Part shown: positions 25,372-34,055 of the stretch, piece after piece
How the letters are laid out: each line of letters opens with the position of its first letter
Numbering within the stretch: the stretch's first letter is position 1
Source: Rhizobium lusitanum
GTDB lineage: Bacteria > Pseudomonadota > Alphaproteobacteria > Rhizobiales > Rhizobiaceae
DNA: 64,000 nucleotides
Assembly: GCF_014189535.1 (NCBI RefSeq)
Contig: NZ_CP050307.1
Coordinates: 1,612,001 to 1,676,000 of the forward strand
Reading direction: 5' to 3'
Notes under the pieces: generated by a model
Databases searched by the model: none
Seen by the model: the letters and a program-made list of their open reading frames with translations, nothing else
What the model was told of the DNA's origin: nothing
Program-made: the position numbers and the translations under genes

Positions 25372-26432
25372 TGGCGACAATCGTTTCTCCTGCCCCGACC
25401 AGGCGCAACATCGCCGTTCTCAAGCCACTCGCTGAAGCGCTGCTTCCGGTCGCGCTGTCGCTGGTGCTGGCAGGTATCGTGCTGATCGTCGCCGGCCACA
25501 ATCCGCTGGAAGTCTATCGCATGCTGGTGGTCGAATCTTTCGGTTCGGGCAAGCGCATCGCCTCGACGCTTTCGGCGGCGACGCCGCTCATCTTCACAGG
25601 CGTCGCAACAGCCATCGCCTTCCGCACCGGCGCCTTCAATGTCGGGATCGAGGGTTGCGTCAATGTCGGCGGGCTTGCCGCGGCCTTCGTCGGTTTCACC
25701 TTCATCTCGCTCTCCGGCTATATATTGTTGCCCCTTGCTATACTGGCGTCTGCGGTGGCCGGCAGCCTGTGGATGGTCATCCCCGGTTTCCTCAAATCGC
25801 GCTTGGATGTCGAGGAAGTCGTCACCACACTGATGTTCAATTTCATAGCCGTTGGTCTCACCGCCTGGCTGGTCAACGGCCCGCTGCTGGCGCCGGGCGC
25901 TGCCAATTCGGCGACGCCGATGATCGCCGATGCAGCGCGATTGCCAAAGCTCATGCGCGGCTCGACGTTGAACGCAGGCTTCGTCATCGCGCTTGCGTGC
26001 GTCGTTCTCTACTGGCTGTGGGGCAAGTGGACAGCGTTGGGTTTCGAGACCCGCATCGCCGGCATGAATCCCCGCTTCGCGACGGCAACGGGAATGAACG
26101 TGCCGGGTCTCGTGTTCAAGATGATGCTGCTTTCGGGCGCCGTCGGCGGTCTGGCGGGCGGAGTGCATGCTCTCGGCAATGTCTATCGCTACGTCTCGGG
26201 TTTCTCGCCCGGATATGGATTCGTCGGCATAGCGGTGGCGCTGCTCGGGCGCGGCAATGCTTTCGGCATGCTGCTGGCGGCCGTCCTGTTCGGGGCACTC
26301 GCCACATCCGGCGCGACAATCCAGCTCTTTAGCGATGTGCCGATCGAGATCGTCAACATTCTGCAGGGCCTCGTGATGATCTTCGCGGTCGCACGCTTCG
26401 GCTTCTTCGCGAGAAAGGGACGCGCGGCATGA
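25371..26432 (+). CDS. BMP-type ABC importer, permease 1
   Basis: 353 residues with eight to ten hydrophobic segments and family stretches TLSAATPLIFTGVATAIAF, GAFNVGIEG and RLDVEEVVTTLMFNFIA. ATG 25371 shares a base with the ATPase stop (TGATG); GTG 25368 is an alternative. It matches nucleoside-type BPD_transp_2 permeases (NupP-like) and pairs with the following permease. Confidence 0.9.
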   Translation: MATIVSPAPTRRNIAVLKPLAEALLPVALSLVLAGIVLIVAGHNPLEVYRMLVVESFGSGKRIASTLSAATPLIFTGVATAIAFRTGAFNVGIEGCVNVGGLAAAFVGFTFISLSGYILLPLAILASAVAGSLWMVIPGFLKSRLDVEEVVTTLMFNFIAVGLTAWLVNGPLLAPGAANSATPMIADAARLPKLMRGSTLNAGFVIALACVVLYWLWGKWTALGFETRIAGMNPRFATATGMNVPGLVFKMMLLSGAVGGLAGGVHALGNVYRYVSGFSPGYGFVGIAVALLGRGNAFGMLLAAVLFGALATSGATIQLFSDVPIEIVNILQGLVMIFAVARFGFFARKGRAA

Positions 26433-27325
26433 TCGACAATATCATACACGCGGCATTGATCATGACGACGCCGGTGCTTTTGGCGGCGATCGGCGGCCTC
26501 ATCAACCGCACCGCCGGTCTCGTGAATATCGGCCTTGATTCGATGATGCTGGTGGGTGCGCTGGTTAGCTTTATTCTGGCATCGAGCAACGGCAATTGGA
26601 TAGGCGCACTCATCGGTGCGGGTCTATCGGGTGCGGTCATGGGCTTTCTGATGTCGCTCTGCGTGACGCGGTTAAGCGCCAATGAAATCATCGTCGGCCT
26701 GGGCTTCAACATTGTTGCTGCAGGTCTAGTGCGTTTTTTCCTGAAGTCGACCTATGCAACGTCAGGCACGCTCAGCCTGCCCGACGTCACGCGGCTGCCT
26801 CGCTGGGATATTCCCTTAATCGGGGATATGCCCATTATTGGCGCGATCTTCTCGGGGCATGATATTCTGACCTGGATCGCCTGGTTGCTGGTGCCGGCAA
26901 CCGTATGGTGGCTGGCGCGGACCCGACCGGGTCTTCGGCTGCGCGCCGCCGGCGCCGGTCCGAAGTCGGCGCGCGCACTCGGTCTTGATCCGCTGCTTAC
27001 GAAGGACCTTTCGACGGTGTTTGCCGGCTTCATGGCAGGGCTTGCCGGCGCTTATTTGTCCATCGGTGTGGTCGGAATCTTCAACGAAGGCATTACTGCC
27101 GGGCGCGGCTTCATCGCCATGGCTGCCTTCTATTTCGGCCGCAATCGGCCGGTCATGACCGCCATCGGTGCCTTGCTATTCGGCTTCTTCGATGCCCTCC
27201 AGATTCGCCTGCAAGGACGCGGAATTCCAGCGGAACTCGTGCAGACGCTGCCCTATGTCGTGGTCATCGTCATCCTGACCATCATCGCCATCACGTCGAG
27301 GAAGTCCCGCGGAGCCAAGATATGA
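26429..27325 (+). CDS. BMP-type ABC importer, permease 2
   Basis: 298 residues, very hydrophobic, with LLAAIGGLINRTAGLVNIGL and SANEIIVGLGFNIVAAGL typical of NupQ-like permeases. It overlaps permease 1 by four bases (ATGA), and its own end overlaps the hydrolase gene in the same way. The transporter and enzyme genes are therefore one transcription unit. Confidence 0.9.
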   Translation: MIDNIIHAALIMTTPVLLAAIGGLINRTAGLVNIGLDSMMLVGALVSFILASSNGNWIGALIGAGLSGAVMGFLMSLCVTRLSANEIIVGLGFNIVAAGLVRFFLKSTYATSGTLSLPDVTRLPRWDIPLIGDMPIIGAIFSGHDILTWIAWLLVPATVWWLARTRPGLRLRAAGAGPKSARALGLDPLLTKDLSTVFAGFMAGLAGAYLSIGVVGIFNEGITAGRGFIAMAAFYFGRNRPVMTAIGALLFGFFDALQIRLQGRGIPAELVQTLPYVVVIVILTIIAITSRKSRGAKI

Positions 27326-27885
27326 GTCATCCAGAAAAAACTGCACTGATCCTTGTCGATGTGATCAATTCCTTCTTCGAGCCGGGCCATCCCAACTACT
27401 ACACGGGCGTCGAAGACGTGCTCGAACCGATGCGCAAACTCCGTTCGGTCGCGCGCGACAACAATGTCGTCACGGTCTATGCCGTCGAGAGACATCGGCC
27501 CGAATTCAATGATTTCGAATGGAAGAAGCTACCGATCCATCATCTCGAGGATGCGAACGACGCCGATTTCTTCGCCGATTTCCGACCCGAGGGAAAGAAC
27601 GAGACCGCAGTCTACAAAAGGCGGTTCAGCGCCTTCTTCGCGACCGACCTCGCGCTTTTTCTGCATGAGCAAAAAGTCACCCGCGTCATCATTGCCGGGG
27701 TCAAGACGAACGTCTGCATTCGGGCAACGGCACAGGACGCATTTGCCAACGGGTTCGAACCGGTCATCGTCCGTGAAGCCACCAATTCCAACCGCCCTCA
27801 CCTCGCCGAGGCGTCGCTAGAAGATATTGATCGTTACATGGGCAGGGTCGTGAGCCTCGCCGAAGGGTTGGAGATGCTGAAATGA
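27322..27885 (+). CDS. Isochorismatase-fold cysteine hydrolase
   Basis: 187 residues with the family triad D13 (LILVDVINSFF), K99 (AVYKRRFSAFF) and C132 (VKTNVCIRATAQDA). The superfamily includes nicotinamidase, N-carbamoylsarcosine amidase and ureidoacrylate hydrolase (RutB): hydrolases of amides, carbamoyl compounds and ureides. In an operon with a nucleoside phosphorylase, a plausible role is deamidation or decarbamoylation of the released base or its ring-opened form; that is inference. It overlaps both neighbours by four bases. Confidence 0.88.
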   Translation: MSHPEKTALILVDVINSFFEPGHPNYYTGVEDVLEPMRKLRSVARDNNVVTVYAVERHRPEFNDFEWKKLPIHHLEDANDADFFADFRPEGKNETAVYKRRFSAFFATDLALFLHEQKVTRVIIAGVKTNVCIRATAQDAFANGFEPVIVREATNSNRPHLAEASLEDIDRYMGRVVSLAEGLEMLK

Positions 27886-28757
27886 GCGGCATCGTCATAT
27901 CGGGATATGCGAGCCTGGACCATGTGATCGTGCTGAATGGCGATATCAGGCCCGGACGCACGACGACGATCCTGAGCAGGCCGGAAGCGGCATGGCCGCG
28001 GGTCGGCGGTGGCCCGGCCTATGTCGCTCAGGCGATCACCAAGGCCTATTCAGGAATGGTTCATCCGCTGAGTTGGATCGGCGAAGACGCATCGGGCGAA
28101 GCCTACCTCGAACAACTTGCCAGAAGCGGGGTTGCCTGCCAGGGTATGGCCAAGGTAGCAGGCGCCCGCACACCGATCTCGGTGCTCGCCTACGACCCCG
28201 CGGGCGATTGCGCCTGCCTCTACGACCCGGGCATGTCAACCACAATCGGCCTCACGGAAGACCAGAAGGCGCTGACGCGTGCGGCCGAATGGATCTGCAT
28301 CACCATCGGCCCGAAGATCGTGACCGATCAACTGCGGACGCTGATCAAGCATGAGCAGAAGCTTGCCTGGATCGTCAAGAACGACCCACGCGCGATCACG
28401 CCGGAGCAGAGGGCGATGCTCGCCGCTCGCGCCGACCTGATCTTCTGCAACGGCCGCGAGCGCGAATTTCTCGAAAGCACACCTGTGGGAACAACGCGTC
28501 CCGGCCAGATCATCGTCGAAACCCAGGGCCGCCACGGCGCCACCTTCCAGCGCGATGGCGAGAGCACGTTCGTTGCCGCAGAGCCGATCAACGTCACCGA
28601 TCCGACCGGCGCAGGCGACACCTTCGCCGGAGGCGTCATCGCGTCGATCCTCAATGGCGCACACGAGCCTGAAGTCTTCGGCCGCGCGGGCATGGAAGCC
28701 GCGCGCACCCTCCTCCTTGCCCGGAAATCCGAAGAAACCGAAAGCATGAAAGAATGA
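27882..28757 (+). CDS. PfkB-family sugar/nucleoside kinase
   Basis: 291 residues of the ribokinase fold. The N-terminal glycine-rich motif is VGGGPAYVA (41-49). The C-terminal signature is DPTGAGDTFAGG (240-251), with D246 as catalytic base. Substrates of the family include ribose, adenosine, inosine/guanosine and pseudouridine. Next to a phosphorylase, it may phosphorylate a free sugar or a nucleoside. The lid segment is short. Confidence 0.9.
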   Translation: MSGIVISGYASLDHVIVLNGDIRPGRTTTILSRPEAAWPRVGGGPAYVAQAITKAYSGMVHPLSWIGEDASGEAYLEQLARSGVACQGMAKVAGARTPISVLAYDPAGDCACLYDPGMSTTIGLTEDQKALTRAAEWICITIGPKIVTDQLRTLIKHEQKLAWIVKNDPRAITPEQRAMLAARADLIFCNGREREFLESTPVGTTRPGQIIVETQGRHGATFQRDGESTFVAAEPINVTDPTGAGDTFAGGVIASILNGAHEPEVFGRAGMEAARTLLLARKSEETESMKE

Positions 28758-29515
28758 CTGAGAAAGAACGAACCAACCGAGCCTGGTACATTGGTGCCGA
28801 TCGCGATGAAGTTGGGAGGGCTGCAATTCTCGTTGGCGACCCAGCGCGTATCGCCCGCATCGCCGAGCATATGACCGATGTGCATTTCGTGGCCGAAAAC
28901 CGTGGCCTGAAGACCGTGACCGGCACGCGTGACGGCCAGCGAATCACGGCCACCGCCTTCGGTATGGGAGCACCCATCGCTACAATCGTGCTGCATGAGC
29001 TGCACGCGCTGGGTATCAGGAATTTTCTGCGCATCGGCACCGCCATGGCTGTGGCGCCTGCCAAGCTCGGCGATTTCGTCCTGGCAGATGGCGCATTGCG
29101 CGCCGAAGGCACATCCAACACCTATGCGCCTCTGGGTTTCCCGGCAATCGCAGATTTCGACCTCAATACCAAGGTGCGGTCACTGCTTAAGAAGCGTGGA
29201 AAGCCATGGCATGCCGGCATTTTCGGCACCTATGACGGTTTCTACACTGAGATGTTTGGCCTTTCGGGCGAACGCCGCTCGATCATTGAGACACTAAAGC
29301 AGGATATCCAGAGGCTCGGTTTGATCGGAACCGACATGGAGACCTCGGCGCTCCTGACTGCCGCGCGCATCCTCGGCGTCCGCGCTTCCACACTCTGTGT
29401 CGCAACCGTCGATGCCTTCAGCCAGGAGAAGATCGCCGACGAGCAGATGGCGGTGCTGGAGCGCGACATGTTCGAAATCGCGCTCGACACGATGGCCACA
29501 ATGGCCGCCGACTAA
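28754..29515 (+). CDS. Nucleoside phosphorylase (uridine phosphorylase-like, NP-I family)
   Basis: 253 residues. Phosphate-site elements are GDPAR (28-32) and FLRIGTA (91-97), and the ribose-binding motif DMET is at 194-197. The family splits nucleosides with phosphate into base and (deoxy)ribose 1-phosphate. The match is to the PNP/UDP group, but base specificity cannot be read. The start overlaps the kinase stop (ATGA). The sugar 1-phosphate product fits the neighbouring SIS and kinase genes. Confidence 0.88.
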   Translation: MTEKERTNRAWYIGADRDEVGRAAILVGDPARIARIAEHMTDVHFVAENRGLKTVTGTRDGQRITATAFGMGAPIATIVLHELHALGIRNFLRIGTAMAVAPAKLGDFVLADGALRAEGTSNTYAPLGFPAIADFDLNTKVRSLLKKRGKPWHAGIFGTYDGFYTEMFGLSGERRSIIETLKQDIQRLGLIGTDMETSALLTAARILGVRASTLCVATVDAFSQEKIADEQMAVLERDMFEIALDTMATMAAD

Positions 29516-29549
29516 GCCTGAATTATCGAGATACAGAAAGGACGTGGAT

Positions 29550-30317
29550 ATGTCTCACCTCTCCACACGCTACTTCGATACATTGATCGAACGTCTCTCC
29601 AAGGTGCGTGACGAACAGGCGGCCTCGATCGAAAAGGCGGCCGAACTCTGCGCGAAATCCATCGCCGCCGGCAAGCTAGTCTTCACCTTCGGCACAGGCC
29701 ATGGCGCGATCCCGGCGCTCGAGAGCTTTCCACGCACCGGGACGATCGTAGGCTTCCGCCCGATCGTCGAAAGCACCATGATCTCGTTCCACCACGTCTG
29801 GGGCGACATGGGCGCACGGCAATACCGCTTCATTCACGCGCAGGAAGGCTACGGCAAGGCGATCATGCGTTCGCATCAGCTCGATTCCGAAGACACCATG
29901 ATCCTGTTTTCGCATTCGGGTATCAATGCCGTGATCCTCGACATCGCCATTGAGTGCAAGGAGCGGGGCATCAGCCTGATCGGCGTTACCTCGCTACCGC
30001 ATTCGAGCAGCGTTCCCTCCCGGCACTCCTCGGGCAAGCGGCTATTTGAAGTCGCCGACGTGGTGATCGATACGGGGATACCCAAGGGAGACGCCGCAAT
30101 CCATATCGACGGTCTCGAACATGCTGTAGGCCCAAGCTCGACCAGCGTCACAGTCGCGATTGCACATGCGATCGTTTCAACAACGGCCGAAAAACTCGTT
30201 CAGCAAGGCTTGGCACCAGGTGTCATGGTCAGTCCCAACACGACGAGCAAGACAATCGCCGACAAGCAGAACGACGAAAATTACGAGGCTCTTTGGGCCC
30301 GCCTGAAAGCACGGTGA
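29550..30317 (+). CDS. SIS-domain phosphosugar-binding protein (COG4821-like)
   Basis: 255 residues from ATG 29550, with AAAGGA eight bases before; an earlier in-frame extension overlaps the phosphorylase and is unlikely. The SIS fold shows FTFGTGHGAIPALE (45-58) and the phosphosugar loop FSHSGINAVILD (120-131). SIS proteins isomerise or sense sugar phosphates. This subtype is a stand-alone SIS protein of unknown activity. Its place directly after a phosphorylase suggests isomerisation or handling of the pentose phosphate, or a regulatory function. Confidence 0.82.
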   Translation: MSHLSTRYFDTLIERLSKVRDEQAASIEKAAELCAKSIAAGKLVFTFGTGHGAIPALESFPRTGTIVGFRPIVESTMISFHHVWGDMGARQYRFIHAQEGYGKAIMRSHQLDSEDTMILFSHSGINAVILDIAIECKERGISLIGVTSLPHSSSVPSRHSSGKRLFEVADVVIDTGIPKGDAAIHIDGLEHAVGPSSTSVTVAIAHAIVSTTAEKLVQQGLAPGVMVSPNTTSKTIADKQNDENYEALWARLKAR

Positions 30318-30321
30318 GACC

Positions 30322-31784
30322 ATGGATCGCAAGCTCTATATCGATGGCAAATGGCAGGATGCGACTTCAGGCCAGACTGCCGTCATTCATGACCCGGCTA
30401 CCGGCGAACCGGTCGGCACGAGTTCGATCGCAACCGCGGCCGACGTCGATAAAGCGGTGGACGCTGCAAGCCGCGCATTCCCTCTATGGGCCGGCCTGCA
30501 CGCCGACAAGCGGGCGCAAATCATGCATCGCGCCGCCGACCTAATCGCCCAGCGGATCGACAGGATCGCCGAGCTGCTAACCCGCGAACAGGGCAAGCCG
30601 GTGCCGGATTCCAAAAGGAAATCGCCTTCGGCATCGACGTCATCCGCTACTATGCCGAGGAGGGCCGCCGCGTCCACGGGTCGTTGCGACCAGCCTCACG
30701 AGCCGATATCCGCAATATCGTCACCTCGCACCCGGTGGGCGTGGTTGCCGGCATCATTCCGTGGAACTATCCAGTCGATCTGTATGCCTGGAAGGTCGCC
30801 CCGGTGCTTGCCGCGGGCTGCGTCCTGATCGCAAAACCGCCGCACGAGACGCCGCTCGCGATCGGCATGGTGGTCCAATGCTTCGCCGAGGCCGGGCTGC
30901 CGGCCGGTGTGCTGAACGATATTCCGGGAACCGGTCCCGAGGTCGGAGCGGCACTCTCGGCGCATAACGGCATCAACATGATCACCGCGACTGCATCGGT
31001 GCCGGCCGGACAGGAGATCGTTCGGGCATCTGCAGGCAACCTGAAACGTATGTCGCTGGAACTCGGCGGGCAATGCCCATTCGTGGTGCTAGACGATGCC
31101 GATCCGGCCGAGGCGGCGGCGGCGGCGGCCCGCCGGTCTTTTTCGAACATGGGCCAAATCTGCATCGCGGTGAACCGCATTCTTGTCTCGAAGGGCATCC
31201 ACCAGCGTTTCGTCGAGGCTCTGGTCGCCGAGACCCGTAAGATTGAACTCGGCCATGGCATCAATGCCGGCGTGCTCTACGGGCCGGTGTTGAACGAGAG
31301 CGTTCGGACCCGCGTCAAACGTCATATCGATGATGCAGTGCATCGCGGAGCAAAGCTTCTGACCGGTGGTTCGGTGCCGACGGGCAAAACCTATGACAAG
31401 GGCTTCTTTTTCCGGCCAGCTATCGTCGACGAAGTTCCCGACGGTGCCCTGGCGACGACTGAGGAGACCTTCGGCCCGCTCGCGGCCGTGCGCCCTGTGG
31501 CAGATGACCGGGAAGCGATCCGCATCGCCAACGCCCTGCCCTTCGGACTTGCCGCCTACGTCTTCTCTGGGGATCTCGAAAGAGGTTGGGGCGTGGCCGA
31601 GCAAATCGACGCCGGTGCTGTGGGTGTCAATGTCAATGACACCAGCGAGCTACAGGCGCCCTTCGGCGGTTGGAAGATGAGCGGCATCGGGCGCGAGCTC
31701 GGGCCTGAGGGCCTCCATGCTTTCTTGGAGAAGAAACACATCAAACTTCGCGTCAGATTTGGGGGCCGGAGTGATTTGTCGTAG
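30322..31784 (+). pseudogene. NAD(P)-dependent aldehyde dehydrogenase, single-base frameshift
   Basis: ATG 30322 opens a normal aldehyde dehydrogenase start (LYIDGKWQDATSGQTAVIHD). The frame breaks near 30611 after TREQGKPVPDS and continues in the next frame as QKEIAFGIDVIRYYAEEGRR to the stop at 31784. One C missing from TCCAAAAGG explains it. The repaired product would be 487 residues, with PWNYPVDLYAWK, the general-base Glu in LELGGQCP and the nucleophile Cys in NMGQICIAVNRI. The repaired gene would oxidise an aldehyde from the nucleoside pathway. The downstream frame is otherwise clean, so a sequencing error or recent mutation is more likely than long decay. Confidence 0.85.
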
Positions 31785-31920
31785 AAACCTAACGGCTATA
31801 TCGCCCGTGACGATCTAGCAATTCCCGAGAGGAGAGCCGATCTGGTAGCCGCTTATTTGGAGGAGCACGCAGAGGAGCCGCCTTCGAACGTAGTCTGACC
31901 GTCAGCGAACATGAGCGGAT

Positions 31921-32011
31921 GGTGGCGTCGCCTTAACCGGCTGGTTGGAGCTGACTTGATATTGGGGTTTTCATGACCGAAGCCCCGCATACCCACTTCA
32001 GACGCCACCGG
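31921..32011 (+). mobile_element. IS6 left-end fragment (91 bp)
   Basis: This stretch is almost identical to the first 91 bases of the IS6 copy at 20487. It begins with the 17-base inverted repeat GGTGGCGTCGCCTTAAC and includes the transposase start codon. It stops inside codon 14 or so, just before the OmpA-like gene. It is a deletion or recombination scar. Confidence 0.85.
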
Positions 32012-32025
32012 GCCGGCTAAAGCGT

Positions 32026-33126
32026 TCAGTTCAGCTTGACCAGCACCACCCGACGATTCTTCGCACGGCCGGTTTCGTCGTCATTGCTGGCGACGGGCGC
32101 CATCATGCCGGCTCCGGCCGCCGTCAGCCGTGAACCACTGATGCCGTATTTCGCCACGAGCGCCGCCTTGACCGCTTGCGCTCGCCGCGATGACAGGTCG
32201 AGATTGTAATCGAAGGCGCCCTGATTGTCGGTGTGGCCGACGACGATCACAGCCATCTTCGGCTCATTGGCCAGCAGCGTCGAGATCTCCTTCAGCGTCG
32301 GCTCGGACTCCGGCTTGATGTCGTCCTTGTCGGTGTCGAAGAAGATGCCGTAAAGCGAAATGCTGCCGGTGGCGGAGAGCGAATCCGCCATCTTGGTCGC
32401 TTCGACGACCACCATCTTCTTGTCGCGCGCCTTGGGCTCCAGCACCTGGACGACGGCAATGGTGCGGCCGTTGAGCTCCTTGCAGTAGAGATCGTCGGTC
32501 ATCGAATAGGTCTGCACGGTAACATAGGCGTCGCCGCCGTCTTGTGGCACCTTGGCCGAGAAATAGCGCTGGTCGTTGATGCCGGAGGTCAGCGCGCAGG
32601 CGCCATTGGAAAAAGCCTCGTCCTTGAGATCGCTGTCATGGAAGAAGTACATCATCAGGCTCATGTCGCCGCCGCCGCCGCTTGATGAACGGTCGGCAGC
32701 GCCGCCGCATTCTTCCTTTTTGCATTCGAACAGGGCCTCGCCGCCGGCTGCCTTGATCACATCCTGATAGTTGCGCAGCACCTCGAGCGGCGAGCGCTCG
32801 GCCGGCAACACATAGGCGATGCGGGTCAGGGCACCCTCTACCTCGGCTTTCTTGTCCGGCGCGAAAACGCGATTATTCATCGTGTCGCGTGCGTCCGGAT
32901 CGGCGCTCGGCTTCAAGGGCGACAGCGGTAGGCTGAAATCGGTGAAGGCAAGCGTTTCGTAGGAGACTATGAAGGAGCCTTCGTAGCGCTTGGCCAGTTG
33001 ATTGTCGGCCGCGCCCTCGATATCGGCGGTCGGCACCGTTGCGTCGGCTGCCGCGAGCCGCAGTGTCAGCGCGAGAACAAGTCCCGCCCAGAAGAATTTC
33101 ATGACGGTCGTCTTGAGTGCATGCAT
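32026..33126 (-). CDS. OmpA-family outer-membrane/peptidoglycan-binding protein
   Basis: 366 residues. ATG 33126 follows GGGGGG; an internal ATG (33102) begins a good signal peptide, FFWAGLVLALTLRLAAADA. Residues about 30-245 are a family-unknown periplasmic region with CKKEECGG and a possible disulphide pair. Residues about 255-366 form an OmpA C-terminal domain: FDTDKDDIKPES, VIVVGHTDNQGAFDYNLDLS, RRAQAVKAAL and KNRRVVLVKLN. That domain binds peptidoglycan non-covalently. There is no N-terminal beta barrel. It stands alone between IS6 scars. Confidence 0.88.
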   Translation of the reverse strand: MHALKTTVMKFFWAGLVLALTLRLAAADATVPTADIEGAADNQLAKRYEGSFIVSYETLAFTDFSLPLSPLKPSADPDARDTMNNRVFAPDKKAEVEGALTRIAYVLPAERSPLEVLRNYQDVIKAAGGEALFECKKEECGGAADRSSSGGGGDMSLMMYFFHDSDLKDEAFSNGACALTSGINDQRYFSAKVPQDGGDAYVTVQTYSMTDDLYCKELNGRTIAVVQVLEPKARDKKMVVVEATKMADSLSATGSISLYGIFFDTDKDDIKPESEPTLKEISTLLANEPKMAVIVVGHTDNQGAFDYNLDLSSRRAQAVKAALVAKYGISGSRLTAAGAGMMAPVASNDDETGRAKNRRVVLVKLN

Positions 33127-33196
33127 CGATCATCCCCCCTCGCTTAATGTTCAATGCTAGCAGAGCGGATATGTCCAGTCGATGACACAGCTCAGG

Positions 33197-33214
33197 GGTA
33201 GCGTCGCCTTAACT
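33197..33214 (+). repeat. Solo IS6-type terminal repeat
   Basis: GGTAGCGTCGCCTTAACT differs at one position from the first 18 bases of the IS6 copy at 20487 and has the same orientation as the fragment at 31921. With that fragment it brackets the OmpA-like gene. No transposase sequence follows. Confidence 0.6.
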
Positions 33215-33220
33215 TGGGTG

Positions 33221-33416
33221 GGGTGTGAATCGGCTCCGAACGTTCACCCCGTTTGACATCCTCGACAACCATTTGGAAACGCAGTGAAAATTAAGAAATT
33301 AAGTGGGGTTATCCCCGATCCGGCCGCAATCCTGCTTTGGGCGCGTAATTGCATAATAGGATCAATATGTTGGGTTCCATCCTCAAGGGGTCAACCTTCG
33401 GAGCCGGTTCACATCT
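33221..33416. repeat. Pair of inverted ~30-bp ends, MITE-like (196 bp)
   Basis: Bases 33221-33250 and the reverse complement of 33387-33416 agree at 25 of 30 positions, sharing GGCTCCGAA and a terminal CACCCC/GACCCC. About 136 bases lie between, with no gene I can support. The arrangement is that of the two ends of an insertion sequence whose body was deleted, or of a MITE. The element family is uncertain. Confidence 0.5.
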
Positions 33417-33631
33417 CAACCCAAGCGGTATCGTTCCAGTTGGACCTGAGCGGGACTTTGATGAGGCGGTCTAAGAAACATGAATGACTGACCCCTTCCG
33501 TTAGACCACGAAACTGTCGGCTAAGCTGCTCACTCGCGCGATGGGAGAACCAAGTCCTCGGTTTTGCGTTAACTGATCGGGCCTTTCGTATCTTGCAAGC
33601 AGAACCACGAATTTAAAATAGGATCTCAGTA

Positions 33632-33988
33632 ATGGTCAGTCGCTCAGAAATCTTCGACTACGCGCAAAAAGAGTTCGGGGTGAAACCGGATTACCCTTTT
33701 AAAAAGTTTCCCCACTACGCGGCCCTTCGACATTCCGATGACAACAAATGGTTTGGACTCGTGATGAACGTCTCCCTGAACAAGATAGGGCTTCAAGGTG
33801 ATGAAGAAATAGACGTTGTTGACTTTAAGTGCCCGGTCGAGAAAGTGAGCGACCTCAGAAACCAAGATGGTTTTCATCCCGCCTATCATATGAATAAGGA
33901 ACACTGGCTCACTGCACGACTGGATGGTTCCGTAAGCAAGCAGGAAATATTTGCGCTGTTACGGGAGAGCTACGAGCTGACCAAGTAA
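33632..33988 (+). CDS. MmcQ/YjbR-family protein
   Basis: 118 residues matching the small YjbR fold: EIFDYAQKEFGVKPDYPFKK, WFGLVMNVS, then FKCPVEKVSDLR, FHPAYHMNKEHWLTARLDG and the helix EIFALLRESYELTK. These proteins are often called DNA-binding by fold; their role is unsettled. It has lower GC than its neighbours and stands alone between IS scars and the dnaE2 fragment, which suggests transfer. Confidence 0.8.
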   Translation: MVSRSEIFDYAQKEFGVKPDYPFKKFPHYAALRHSDDNKWFGLVMNVSLNKIGLQGDEEIDVVDFKCPVEKVSDLRNQDGFHPAYHMNKEHWLTARLDGSVSKQEIFALLRESYELTK

Positions 33989-34055
33989 GCAGGCATTTGA
34001 CATCAATTCCCCAACGCCTTGAACGGAATGGAACCAACGACCAGTCCGTCGCCAG

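Noticed and set aside
31785..31898. In-frame extension after the aldehyde dehydrogenase stop, reading YIARDDLAIPERRADLVAAY and onwards to TGA
   Set aside because: It faintly recalls the end of a Rap1a-type immunity protein, but it is only 38 codons, has no start and lies beside an IS scar. Too little to call.
31921..32011. Possible independent small gene starting at ATG 31972
   Set aside because: The sequence is nearly identical to the start of the IS6 transposase at 20539, so it is an IS fragment.
33284..33487. Small open frame between the solo IS6 repeat and the YjbR-like gene
   Set aside because: It lies largely within the inverted-repeat element, has no family resemblance and no clear ribosome binding site.
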